Assembly (NCBI RefSeq): GCF_001685395.1
Contig: NZ_CP014167.1
Coordinates: forward strand, 124,001 to 188,000
Length of the DNA stretch: 64,000 bases
Direction: 5' to 3'
DNA from: Paenibacillus yonginensis
GTDB lineage: Bacteria; Bacillota; Bacilli; Paenibacillales; Paenibacillaceae
Part shown: piece by piece, positions 43,190 through 51,169 of the stretch
Position numbering within the stretch: position 1 is the first letter of the stretch
Layout: each line of letters begins with the position of its first letter
The notes under the pieces: generated by a model
The model's database searches: none
Seen by the model: only the letters and a program-made list of their open reading frames with translations
What the model was told of the DNA's origin: nothing
Translations under genes and position numbers: made by a program

Positions 43190-44890
43190 GTGGAGAAGCT
43201 GCATTTGCAGAGTGACGTATTGATTATTGGCGGCGGCGCAGCAGGCATGATGGCTGCCCGCGCGGCAGCCGATGAAGGAGCCGAGGTGATTCTGGCTGAC
43301 AAAAGCCTGATCGGACGGGGCGGAGCGACTATCCTGGCGCAGATGACCGTAGCCGTTGCATTGGGGGAGGCGGAAGAGGATAACCCGCAAATTCATTTTG
43401 AGGACACCATGAAAGGCAGCCGCGGACTCGCTGATCCGGAGATCGTCCGCGCTATCGTGGAGCGGGGACCTGAGGTGATTCTCGAGGCTGAGCGTTACGG
43501 GGTTAAATGGGCGCGTACGCCGGAAGGCAAACGCTCTCAGGCTTTTGCACCGGGGCATTCCAAAGCGCGCTGTGTCTATGTGGATATTCTGAACACGGGC
43601 GGCGCTACGTCCGCCGGACTCAAGAAATCGATCTGGAGAGACCCGAAGATCAAACGGCTTAAGAACATCATGATTACCAAAATTGTTGTGGAGCAGGGAC
43701 GCGCCGTCGGGGCGGTCGGCTTTGAAATGGAGCAGTTCCGGCCGGTCAGCATCGCCGCTTCTTCTATTATTCTGGCGACAGGCGGCCTGACGGAAGCTTT
43801 TGCCCGCAACAGCGCTTCGGCCAACATGACCGGCGACGGTTATGTGCTCGCCGCAGAGGCGGGGGCGGAGGTGCGCGACATGGAAATGGTGCAGTTCTTC
43901 CCGATTGCGCACCTGTTCCCGCCTCTGGTGGGCATTGACCCGATTATGTGGGACCCGTTCCGCTACAAGCTGGGCGGCCGTCTCTTGAACGGCAATGAAG
44001 AAGAATTTATGGACAAATACAATGGTGAAGTGGCAGGCAGGTATACAGCTGCCCGCGACCAGACTACGCTGGCGATCTTCCGCGAAGTGGAAGCCGGCCG
44101 CGGCACGCCGCACGGCGGAGCTTATCTCGATTTCCGGATGGTGCCGGAGGAGAAGCTGAAGGAAGCGTTTGGTCCGGTAATCGACATTCTGCGGAACCAG
44201 GGGGTAGACCTGACCAAAGATATGGTCGAGGTGGCGCCGATGGCCCACTTCATGCTGGGCGGCGTAAGGGTGGACGACAAGATGAGAACACGGGTGCCGG
44301 GTCTGCTGGCTTCCGGCGAGCTGATCTACGGCATGCACGGCGCCAACCGGTTGTCTGGCAACGCGATTACCGAAGCGCTGGTGACCGGGCGTATTGCCGG
44401 GGAAACGGCTGCCAAGGATAAAGCTCCGGTCGATGAGAAGGCGGTTCGCCAGGCGCTGGATGAGGAAATGGCCGCACTGAAGACGTTCTGGCATCCGCAG
44501 CCGGTAGAGAAAGACACGGCCTCTTTGCAGGCTTTTAAACGCAAGCTGCAGCAGGTGATGTGGCAGGGAGCCGGACCGCTTAGAACGGAACAAGGATTGT
44601 TCGAAGCGCAGAAGGCTCTGGCGGAGCTGAAGCAGGAGCTTGAGGCGATTTCACTCGCCCAGCCAAGCAAATTTGCTTTAAGCCTCATTGAGAAGGTGGA
44701 GGCCGCCAATTTGCTGAAAGTCGGCGAAGCGATTGTGCTCGGCGCTTTGGCCCGCAAAGAAACACGCGGCGCCCATGTTCGCCTGGACTATGACGAAACG
44801 CTTGCTGTCCCTTATAGTTCAAGCTTTGAACTGGGAGCGGACGGGAACTGGCTCGTCAAGCAGCTTGAACTGCCCGCAGCTGTACAATAA
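43190..44890 (+). CDS. FAD-dependent fumarate reductase/succinate dehydrogenase-like flavoprotein
   Basis: A 566-residue flavoprotein of the FrdA/SdhA/AprA superfamily. The FAD-binding motif VLIIGGGAAGMMAARAA spans residues 10-26; HGANRLSGNAITEALVTGR lies near 383-401. The His that holds FAD covalently in SdhA is absent (GRGGATILA at this place). The substrate-binding His of the MEFVQ-Y/F-HPT motif is Phe237 here (MEMVQFFP), while Arg289, His353 and Arg387 equivalents are kept. It therefore probably reduces or oxidises a C=C bond in a substrate other than succinate/fumarate. It starts 26 bases after pxpA and is followed by its 2Fe-2S partner. Confidence 0.87.
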   Translation: MEKLHLQSDVLIIGGGAAGMMAARAAADEGAEVILADKSLIGRGGATILAQMTVAVALGEAEEDNPQIHFEDTMKGSRGLADPEIVRAIVERGPEVILEAERYGVKWARTPEGKRSQAFAPGHSKARCVYVDILNTGGATSAGLKKSIWRDPKIKRLKNIMITKIVVEQGRAVGAVGFEMEQFRPVSIAASSIILATGGLTEAFARNSASANMTGDGYVLAAEAGAEVRDMEMVQFFPIAHLFPPLVGIDPIMWDPFRYKLGGRLLNGNEEEFMDKYNGEVAGRYTAARDQTTLAIFREVEAGRGTPHGGAYLDFRMVPEEKLKEAFGPVIDILRNQGVDLTKDMVEVAPMAHFMLGGVRVDDKMRTRVPGLLASGELIYGMHGANRLSGNAITEALVTGRIAGETAAKDKAPVDEKAVRQALDEEMAALKTFWHPQPVEKDTASLQAFKRKLQQVMWQGAGPLRTEQGLFEAQKALAELKQELEAISLAQPSKFALSLIEKVEAANLLKVGEAIVLGALARKETRGAHVRLDYDETLAVPYSSSFELGADGNWLVKQLELPAAVQ

Positions 44891-44930
44891 GGAACCCCAA
44901 TAGGGTGAATCAGAAGGGAGAACAAACATT

Positions 44931-45242
44931 ATGCCGGTTGTGAATTTAAACGTCTTGCGCGGTGAAGCAGAAGGAGGAGAATATACCGAACATTTCGAGG
45001 TGCCTTATGAGGACGGGATGAGCTTGCTGGATGCGATTTTCTGGATTCGGGAACACCAGGACCCTTCCTTTGCGGTCCGGTATTCCTGCCGCTCGGCAAA
45101 TGCCTGCAAGGAATGCTCGGCCCTTGTGGACGGAAAAGCCGGGTATCTGTGCAGTATCCGCGCCGTACCGGACAGCGAAGTCAAGATCGAGCCGCTGCGC
45201 GCTCTTCCATGGATCAAGGATTTGGCGACCGGACTGGAGTGA
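44931..45242 (+). CDS. Single-domain 2Fe-2S ferredoxin, SdhB N-terminal type
   Basis: A 103-residue iron-sulfur protein. Cys53, Cys59, Cys62 and Cys74 form the C-x5-C-x2-C-x11-C motif of plant-type 2Fe-2S domains, and the flanks (LLDAIFWIREHQDPSFAVRYSCR) match the N-terminal half of SdhB/FrdB. The C-terminal 4Fe-4S/3Fe-4S domain and a membrane anchor gene are missing. It probably carries electrons to or from the flavoprotein just upstream, as a soluble two-subunit enzyme. A 65-bp tandem repeat follows its stop. Confidence 0.88.
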   Translation: MPVVNLNVLRGEAEGGEYTEHFEVPYEDGMSLLDAIFWIREHQDPSFAVRYSCRSANACKECSALVDGKAGYLCSIRAVPDSEVKIEPLRALPWIKDLATGLE

Positions 45243-45256
45243 GCTTCGGCTCCATA

Positions 45257-45386
45257 TAAGCGAATGCTTCCGAAGCAAGTTTTATTGCGAAGTAACTCGA
45301 AGTAGTAACGCTTCATAAAACTAAGCGAATGCTTCCGAAGCAAGTTTTATTGCGAAGTAACTCGAAGTAGTAACGCTTCATAAAAC
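45257..45386. repeat. Perfect 65-bp tandem duplication in the operon
   Basis: Two identical 65-base units (45257-45321 and 45322-45386), each beginning TAAGCGAATGCTTCCGAAGC and ending CTTCATAAAAC, lie between the ferredoxin and CoxM-like genes. Each unit contains the palindrome TGCTTCCGAAGCA and an imperfect stem AGTTTTAT...ATAAAACT. The second unit runs directly into the AGGAGG of the next gene. Confidence 0.95.
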
Positions 45387-45403
45387 TTTTAGGAGGAACC
45401 TCT

Positions 45404-46276
45404 ATGCCCTGGCTTCAGCCGCACAGCTTAAGCGAAGCGCTTGAGCTGCTTTCCAGAAATCATCCCCGCATTGTATGCGGGGGCACGGATTTGTTTGTGA
45501 ATGCCCAGCGAAACGGGATCGAAGCCCAGTCCACCGACTGGCTGGACATCGGCCGGATCGAGGAACTGAAACATGCCAGCCGGACTGAAGAAGGGCTGGA
45601 GATCGGCGTAGCGGTAACCGCAGCCGAAATTTGGCAGGGCAGCTTGTTTGCCTGCGTGCCTGCCCTGCAGCAGGCGGCCAAAACGGTCGGCGGCTGGCAG
45701 ATTCAGAACCGCGCCTCGCTTGGCGGCAACGTGGCCAACGCTTCACCTGCCGCCGACATGGTCGTCCCGCTCGTCGCTTATCGGGCAGAGGTTCGGCTTG
45801 CGAGCCAGACAGGCAGCCGATCCGTCCCGGTGTCCGAGTTTATAATCGGACCGAAACGTACAGCGCTGCGCGAAGGCGAAATGATTGTCTCGCTGTTTAT
45901 TCCGGCCCGCAGCCTTGATGTCCCTCAGGTTTTTCTGCGTCATGATCAGCGTTCCGCTACGGATATCTCCATCGTATCTGTCGCGCTGCTGCTCAGTGCT
46001 AAAGCGGGTCAAATCGAATGGGGGACAGCGGCTGTTGGAGCCGCCGCGCCTAAACCTTTTGTCCTCGGACCAGAAGAAGAGCAGGGCTGGTCAGGCGAAC
46101 TGGATGCCGGCAAACTGCAGCAGCTGGGCGACTTGTACGCCCAAGCCAGCTCGCCGATCACGGATGTCAGAGCCGGCGCGGATTACCGCCGGTCTTTGGT
46201 TGGCACTTATATCAAACGGGCAGCAGGTCTGCTGCTGGATCAGATTTCGGGATCCGAGAAAGGGGAAGTCGTATGA
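45404..46276 (+). CDS. Molybdenum hydroxylase FAD-binding (medium) subunit, CoxM type
   Basis: A 290-residue FAD subunit of a xanthine-dehydrogenase-family enzyme. GGTD (residues 26-29) and QNRASLGGNVANASPAAD (101-118) are the two FAD-binding signatures. It takes electrons from the 2Fe-2S subunit to an external acceptor. AGGAGG lies upstream, right after the tandem repeat. Its stop overlaps the start of the next gene (ATGA). The other two subunits follow at 47255 and 47740, separated from this one by the Pht5-like gene. Confidence 0.92.
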   Translation: MPWLQPHSLSEALELLSRNHPRIVCGGTDLFVNAQRNGIEAQSTDWLDIGRIEELKHASRTEEGLEIGVAVTAAEIWQGSLFACVPALQQAAKTVGGWQIQNRASLGGNVANASPAADMVVPLVAYRAEVRLASQTGSRSVPVSEFIIGPKRTALREGEMIVSLFIPARSLDVPQVFLRHDQRSATDISIVSVALLLSAKAGQIEWGTAAVGAAAPKPFVLGPEEEQGWSGELDAGKLQQLGDLYAQASSPITDVRAGADYRRSLVGTYIKRAAGLLLDQISGSEKGEVV

Positions 46277-47232
46277 CAGATCACAAGTTAACTTTGGCGA
46301 TGTCGGAAAGCGACCGTACGCTTAAGTTGTTAACCGGGGCGCGCAGCATCCCGGGTTTCGCTATAGATGTGCAGCAGGAATCTATTGAAGATATTTTTGT
46401 GAAGCAGATTTCACAGAGCGCTTATGATGTGTCCGAGTTGTCCCTTGCTTCTTATTTGATTGCCAGAGGCGGAGGAGATGCGCGTCTGACGGCGATCCCT
46501 GTTTTTCTGTCCCGTTCATTCCGTCATAATGCCATTTATGTCCGTTCTGACAGCCCGTGGCAGCATCCTTCCGAGCTGAAGGGCCGCAGGTTCGGATTCC
46601 CCGAATACCAAATGACGGCTGCGGTTTGGGTGCGGGGCATGTTCCGGGATGAATGGGGAATCTCGAACGAGGATATGCAGTGGTTTACGTTCCGTCCGGA
46701 GAGGGTGCCGGTCGAAATACCGGCCACGCTGACCGAAGGCGACATCTTTGAAGCTTTGGCAGAAGGCAAAGTCGACGCGATTATGACGGCCCGCCGTCCG
46801 CCGGCTCATTTGTTCCCGGCATCGGGTGAAGGCGGCGTGCTTCGCCGGCTGATTCCGAATGTCTGGGAGGCGGAGCGGGAGTATTACGGCCGCACGGGTA
46901 TTTTTCCAATTATGCACCTTGTTTCGGTTAAGGCACAGACTGCCGAACGTTATCCGGAGCTGCCGAAGCAGCTCTACCAAACCATGCTCGACATCAAAGA
47001 CGAAGGCATCGCCGGCATGCTGGAGACGATCAAGAACTATACCTCTGCGCCGTTTATCTGGGAGTCTGTGGAGAGCTCGGCCAAGCTGATGGACGGGGAT
47101 TTATGGCCGTACGGCATCAAGAGGAACCGGGCGCAAATCGAGAAATTCATCACCTACCTGCAAGCGGACGGCCTGCTCCATCGCAGTCTTTCCCTGGAAG
47201 AGCTGTTCCATGATTCCGTACTGGATACTTAA
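46273..47232 (+). CDS. 4,5-dihydroxyphthalate decarboxylase-like protein (periplasmic-binding fold, no signal)
   Basis: A 319-residue protein with a type-2 periplasmic-binding-protein fold related to 4,5-dihydroxyphthalate decarboxylase and NMT1 proteins: YDVSELSLASYLIARGGGD, LTAIPVFLSRSFRHNAIYVR, LKGRRFGFPEYQMTAAVWVRG and KNYTSAPFIWESV. No signal peptide or lipobox is present, so it is cytosolic and more likely an enzyme than a transporter part. The start overlaps the FAD-subunit stop. It lies inside the molybdenum-hydroxylase genes, suggesting that it decarboxylates a hydroxylated intermediate. A ligand-binding role cannot be excluded. Confidence 0.8.
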   Translation: MTDHKLTLAMSESDRTLKLLTGARSIPGFAIDVQQESIEDIFVKQISQSAYDVSELSLASYLIARGGGDARLTAIPVFLSRSFRHNAIYVRSDSPWQHPSELKGRRFGFPEYQMTAAVWVRGMFRDEWGISNEDMQWFTFRPERVPVEIPATLTEGDIFEALAEGKVDAIMTARRPPAHLFPASGEGGVLRRLIPNVWEAEREYYGRTGIFPIMHLVSVKAQTAERYPELPKQLYQTMLDIKDEGIAGMLETIKNYTSAPFIWESVESSAKLMDGDLWPYGIKRNRAQIEKFITYLQADGLLHRSLSLEELFHDSVLDT

Positions 47233-47254
47233 ATTAACCTAGGGAGGCGGTTTT

Positions 47255-47743
47255 GTGAGCGCTGGACAACAAGACGGCAATTTCAAGCTGAACCTGAACG
47301 GGCAAGAAGTGGTGTGGAGCGGGGAACCTGCCGCATCGCTGGCTGATGTTATTCGTGAACAGCAGGGACTAACCGGAACCAAGATCGGCTGCCGGACCGG
47401 CGAATGCGGAGCGTGTACCGTGCTGCTGGAAGGCCGTCCCGTCGTATCCTGCTTGATCCCGGCGGCTTCCGTTCAGGGGCAGCAGGTTGAAACGATCGAA
47501 GGACTGGCACGTCTGGAGGAATTTCAATCGCTGATGGCAGCGATGCAGGAGAACGGCGGAGTGCAATGCGGGTTTTGTACGCCGGGGGTCATGGTAACAA
47601 CCTGGGCCTGGCTGCAGAATCCGGCTTTGTTTAACGGAGACCTGGGTTCTGCTTTGAAAAATAACTTGTGCCGCTGCACGGGTTACCTCGGCATTATCCG
47701 TTCGGCGGAGCAGGTTTTGGCGGGAAGAGGTGCGGGCGTATGA
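47255..47743 (+). CDS. Molybdenum hydroxylase 2Fe-2S (small) subunit, CoxS type
   Basis: A 162-residue subunit. A plant-type 2Fe-2S site uses Cys46, Cys51, Cys54 and Cys66 (GCRTGECGACTV). A second site uses Cys105, Cys108, Cys139 and Cys141 (VQCGFCTPG, NNLCRCTGY). It relays electrons from the molybdenum centre to FAD. The start is a GTG preceded by GGGAGGCGG. Its stop overlaps the ATG of the large subunit (ATGA). Confidence 0.95.
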   Translation: MSAGQQDGNFKLNLNGQEVVWSGEPAASLADVIREQQGLTGTKIGCRTGECGACTVLLEGRPVVSCLIPAASVQGQQVETIEGLARLEEFQSLMAAMQENGGVQCGFCTPGVMVTTWAWLQNPALFNGDLGSALKNNLCRCTGYLGIIRSAEQVLAGRGAGV

Positions 47744-49971
47744 GCGAACTCCGAAAAAAATCGCCCGCCGACCTCAGCGCCAAGCTGGCCGGCGAAACCC
47801 GTTATTTGCATGACCTGAACTTTCCGGGTCAGCTGGTGGGCGCTATCTACCGAAGTCCCTATGCACACGCCCGGATTCTCTCCATTAACGTGGAACGGGC
47901 CAAGCAGGTGGAAGGTGTAGCAGCGGTGCTGACGGCCGATGATTTGCCAAGCTATAAATATGGTCCGACGAAATTTAAGGATTGGAACCTGCTCGCCAAG
48001 GACCGGGTGCTGTTCATCGGGGATGAAATCGTAGCTATTGCGGCTGAAACAAAGGAAGCGGCGCAGCGGGCGCTTGAATTGGTGGAAGTCGAATTCGAGC
48101 CGCTGCCTGGCGTGTTTGATCCGGAGGATTCGCTGAAACCGGGGGCTCCTCTTCTGCATGAGGATGTAGAGTCCAACAAACCTATGCAGGTCAGCGTAAG
48201 CCGTGGCGATCTGGAGGAAGGCAAACGGAAAGCGGCTGTAGTCAAGGGCGGGCGTTATTACTCCAACCGGGTTTACCAGGGACATTTGGAGCCTGTTGGC
48301 GCAATTGCGAGCTGGTCTGACGAAGAGGGCATCACCATCTGGGCTCCTTCGCATATCCCTTATCGGGCGAGAGAGACCTATGCGGCAGGCTTTGGACTGC
48401 CGGAAGATAAGGTGCGGATCATTGTGCCGCCCATCGGCGGTTCTTTTGGCGCCAAATACGTACTGAAGGTGCATGTCATCGCGGCTGCGCTGGCTATGGC
48501 TGCCCGCCGTCATGTCAAAATCATACTGGACCGTTATGAAGATATGATTACGGCACATCCTCGCGTTCCATTGACGTTCGACATTGAAATCGGCGCGGAC
48601 GAGGAAGGCCGTTTTGTTTATAAAGAGCTTACCGTTTACGCGGATGCGGGAGCACGTGTCTATTGGAGTCCAAACGTCGTTTCGACGGTGTGCACACGCG
48701 CCGATAATATCTATCATTTCGGCAGCGTCAAATCGGAAGGTTATCTTTGCTACACCAACAACAGTCCAACAACCTGCATGCGCGGCTTCGGCAACGCGGA
48801 GATGTTGTTTGCCGTGGAGAGCGTCATTGACGAAATAGCGCTGGAGCTGAATATGGACCCGGCCGAACTCCGCTTAAAAAATATCGTCCATCAAGGCGAT
48901 ACGACGCTTCACGGCTACCGCCTCGATACATGCAAGCTGGATGAATGCATTGAGAAGGTTAAGGAGCTTTCAGGCTGGCATCGCAGAGCTTCGCTGCCGC
49001 CTTACCGCGGGCTTGGTCTGGCCGTTGCCAACCATGTGTCCGGCTTCCGGGCCATTGATCCCCGCTTTGATGGTTCTACGGCGGTCATCCGTCTGAAGCA
49101 GGACGGAGGGATCGAGGTCGAAACCGGGGAAATAGAGCTGGGTCAAGGCATGTCCCTGACGTATGCCCGCATAGCCAGCAAAATTCTGGGGATCCCGGAA
49201 GAAGCGATTCTGGTCAAGTCTGGCGACACAGGCCGGTATCCGTTTGGCATCGGCACTTTGGCTTCGCGCAGCACGGTTATGGGCGGCAACGCGGTACAGA
49301 AAGCGGCACAGTCGCTGGCGGCCCGCTTGAAAGAGCTGGCCAGGGAGACGCTGGGCGAAGCGGCGGACTTCCGGGAAGGTGCAGCTGTATTGGAGGGGCA
49401 AACTTATTCCTTGAGCGAGCTCGCTTCCTGGTACCGTGCCCGCCATGCGGGTGAAGAGCTGGAGATCAAAGAAACCTACGTGCCGGATACGGACCTGCCG
49501 GACGCCACTTATTTCGGCCACCCGTCGCCCAACTATCCGTTTGCGGCTCATGTAGCCGAGGTAGAGGTGGATCCGGATACAGGCAGAACGAAAGTCATCG
49601 GCTATTGGGCCGTACATGATTCAGGCACAATTATCCACGAAACAATGGCCAAAGGTCAGGTGCTTGGTGCCATCGCACAGGGGGTGGGCTGGGTGACGAT
49701 GGAGGATCTGCTCGTCAAGGACGGCAAAGTCATGAACCCGTCGATGATGGATTACCGGATGCCGGGCGCCAATGATATGCCGAAGGCGGAAGTCTTTTTT
49801 ATTCAGGGAAAGGATCCGAACGGTCCGCTTGGAGCCAAGTCGATCGGCGAAGTGGCGTTAGACCCGGTGCCTGGCGCTATCGCCAATGCGATTGCCCATG
49901 CTACGGGCAAACGGGGTTATGCCCTGCCGCTGTCGGCGGAGAAGGTTTGGAAATCGCTGCAGAACACGTAA
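47740..49971 (+). CDS. Molybdenum hydroxylase large subunit (xanthine dehydrogenase/CoxL family)
   Basis: A 743-residue catalytic subunit. VGAIYRSPYAHARI opens the aldehyde-oxidase a/b hammerhead domain. PIGGSFGAKYVLK and TCMRGFGNAE bind the molybdopterin, and the catalytic Glu704 lies in GAKSIGEVA. The CO-dehydrogenase CSFR loop is absent, so it belongs to the purine/aldehyde/N-heterocycle hydroxylase side. Such enzymes insert an OH group next to a ring nitrogen using water. ATG at 47740 overlaps the small-subunit stop; a 24-codon extension upstream is not used. XdhC and MocA-like maturation genes follow. Confidence 0.94.
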   Translation: MSELRKKSPADLSAKLAGETRYLHDLNFPGQLVGAIYRSPYAHARILSINVERAKQVEGVAAVLTADDLPSYKYGPTKFKDWNLLAKDRVLFIGDEIVAIAAETKEAAQRALELVEVEFEPLPGVFDPEDSLKPGAPLLHEDVESNKPMQVSVSRGDLEEGKRKAAVVKGGRYYSNRVYQGHLEPVGAIASWSDEEGITIWAPSHIPYRARETYAAGFGLPEDKVRIIVPPIGGSFGAKYVLKVHVIAAALAMAARRHVKIILDRYEDMITAHPRVPLTFDIEIGADEEGRFVYKELTVYADAGARVYWSPNVVSTVCTRADNIYHFGSVKSEGYLCYTNNSPTTCMRGFGNAEMLFAVESVIDEIALELNMDPAELRLKNIVHQGDTTLHGYRLDTCKLDECIEKVKELSGWHRRASLPPYRGLGLAVANHVSGFRAIDPRFDGSTAVIRLKQDGGIEVETGEIELGQGMSLTYARIASKILGIPEEAILVKSGDTGRYPFGIGTLASRSTVMGGNAVQKAAQSLAARLKELARETLGEAADFREGAAVLEGQTYSLSELASWYRARHAGEELEIKETYVPDTDLPDATYFGHPSPNYPFAAHVAEVEVDPDTGRTKVIGYWAVHDSGTIIHETMAKGQVLGAIAQGVGWVTMEDLLVKDGKVMNPSMMDYRMPGANDMPKAEVFFIQGKDPNGPLGAKSIGEVALDPVPGAIANAIAHATGKRGYALPLSAEKVWKSLQNT

Positions 49972-50035
49972 GCCGATTGCGGCTGCTGGTCGGAATAGGC
50001 CCAGCCGATTTTGCGGACGGGAGGGGAAACAACAA

Positions 50036-51169
50036 ATGGAAGAAATCGTCCGGATCTTAAAGGCTTGTGAAGAAGAGAGCTGCTCCTGCGTCATTGCCAC
50101 GATCGTGGAGGTGGCCGGCTCCGCTTACCGAAGAGAAGGAGCCCGCTGCGTTATTCTGGAGAATGGCGAGGTCAAAGGCATACTCAGCGGCGGCTGCATC
50201 GAAGAGGACCTGAAGGAGCATGCCGCCAAGGTGTTTGCTACAGGGCTTCCCCGCCGTTTATATTATGATTTCCGGGCCGGGGATGACGAAGTCTGGGGGC
50301 TGGGCATCGGCTGCAACGGCGCTGTCGGGATTTGGCTGGAGCTGTATGATCCGGCCCGCTTCCCGGAGCAGGCGCGGCGAATGAGTGAAGACTACCGGCG
50401 CCGCTTGTCCGCCCGCCTTCCATATGTGGCGGTGACGGTATTGTCTTCCTCGGACCCGCTTGCTCATCCCGTCGGCGAACGCTGGACGGCTTCTGAAGAG
50501 CTTTCTGCGGAGGCCGGAGAGCTTCGTGAGCTGCGTGAGGGTCAAAAGGCAGGACGTGTAAAAGTCGCAAAGGATGGAGCAGAGCTTGAGCTCCTCGTGG
50601 AGCACGTTCGTCCGGCAGCCGAACTGGTGATTGTCGGCGCGGGGGAAGATGCGCGTATCTTATGCGAGATGGCCAAGCAGCTCGGCTGGAGAGTCGGCAT
50701 CCTGTACCATGCGACAGATAAAGCAAGCCGGCAGCAGTTCCCGCACGCGGATGAACTGATGATCATTCCCCGCCTCGCTTATGAGCAGGCGGATGTTGCG
50801 GGGAAATCGGTGGTGGTCATGACCCACAATCTGGAGCTGGATCGCGAAGCGGTCCGGCAGCTGCTCCGGGCTAATCCTGCTTACTTGGGGCTTGTTGGCT
50901 CCAAATACAGACTGGAGCAGATTTTGAGCTATATTCGGAAGGCAGACCCGGGATTTGAGGACAGTCTGCTGGAGAAGCTGTATTCTCCTGCAGGGCTGGA
51001 TATCGGCGCAGAAACGCCGCAGGAAATTGCGCTCAGCATTTTGGCCGAGGCGGCTGCCTGCCGCAGCGGGCAGTCCGGCGGCTTCCTGCGCGACCGCAAA
51101 GGCCTGGGCCGCCGATTCCAGGCGCACGGTCAAAGCCAGGGCCAACTTCAGGAGCCCAGCCATGTTTGA
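50036..51169 (+). CDS. XdhC/CoxI family molybdenum hydroxylase maturation protein
   Basis: A 377-residue cytosolic accessory protein. The N-terminal XdhC_CoxI domain reads CSCVIATIVEVAGSAYRREGARCVI with SGGCIEEDL. A C-terminal Rossmann domain follows (AELVIVGAGEDARILCEMAKQLG). Family members bind molybdenum cofactor, have it sulfurated and insert it into the large subunit. GGGAGGGG precedes the ATG at 50036; an upstream in-frame reading through the large-subunit gene is rejected. It overlaps the next gene by eight bases. Confidence 0.92.
   Translation: MEEIVRILKACEEESCSCVIATIVEVAGSAYRREGARCVILENGEVKGILSGGCIEEDLKEHAAKVFATGLPRRLYYDFRAGDDEVWGLGIGCNGAVGIWLELYDPARFPEQARRMSEDYRRRLSARLPYVAVTVLSSSDPLAHPVGERWTASEELSAEAGELRELREGQKAGRVKVAKDGAELELLVEHVRPAAELVIVGAGEDARILCEMAKQLGWRVGILYHATDKASRQQFPHADELMIIPRLAYEQADVAGKSVVVMTHNLELDREAVRQLLRANPAYLGLVGSKYRLEQILSYIRKADPGFEDSLLEKLYSPAGLDIGAETPQEIALSILAEAAACRSGQSGGFLRDRKGLGRRFQAHGQSQGQLQEPSHV

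Noticed and set aside
43121..44593. 490-residue open frame antisense to the flavoprotein gene
   Set aside because: It is a shadow of a GC-rich coding frame; the composition is His/Arg/Gln-rich and no family is recognisable.
43190..45242. Canonical succinate dehydrogenase / fumarate reductase
   Set aside because: No covalent FAD His, substrate His replaced by Phe, iron-sulfur subunit of only one domain and no membrane anchor gene.
45257..45386. CRISPR or insertion sequence remnant
   Set aside because: Only two directly adjacent units with no spacers, no cas gene, no transposase and no target-site duplication.
40766..47232. Phthalate degradation operon
   Set aside because: UbiD and Pht5-like genes suggested it, but there is no phthalate dioxygenase, CoA ligase or CoA transferase; PxpABC and the molybdenum hydroxylase fit an N-heterocycle better.
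47740..49971. Carbon monoxide dehydrogenase large subunit
   Set aside because: The CSFR active-site loop of CO dehydrogenase is absent.
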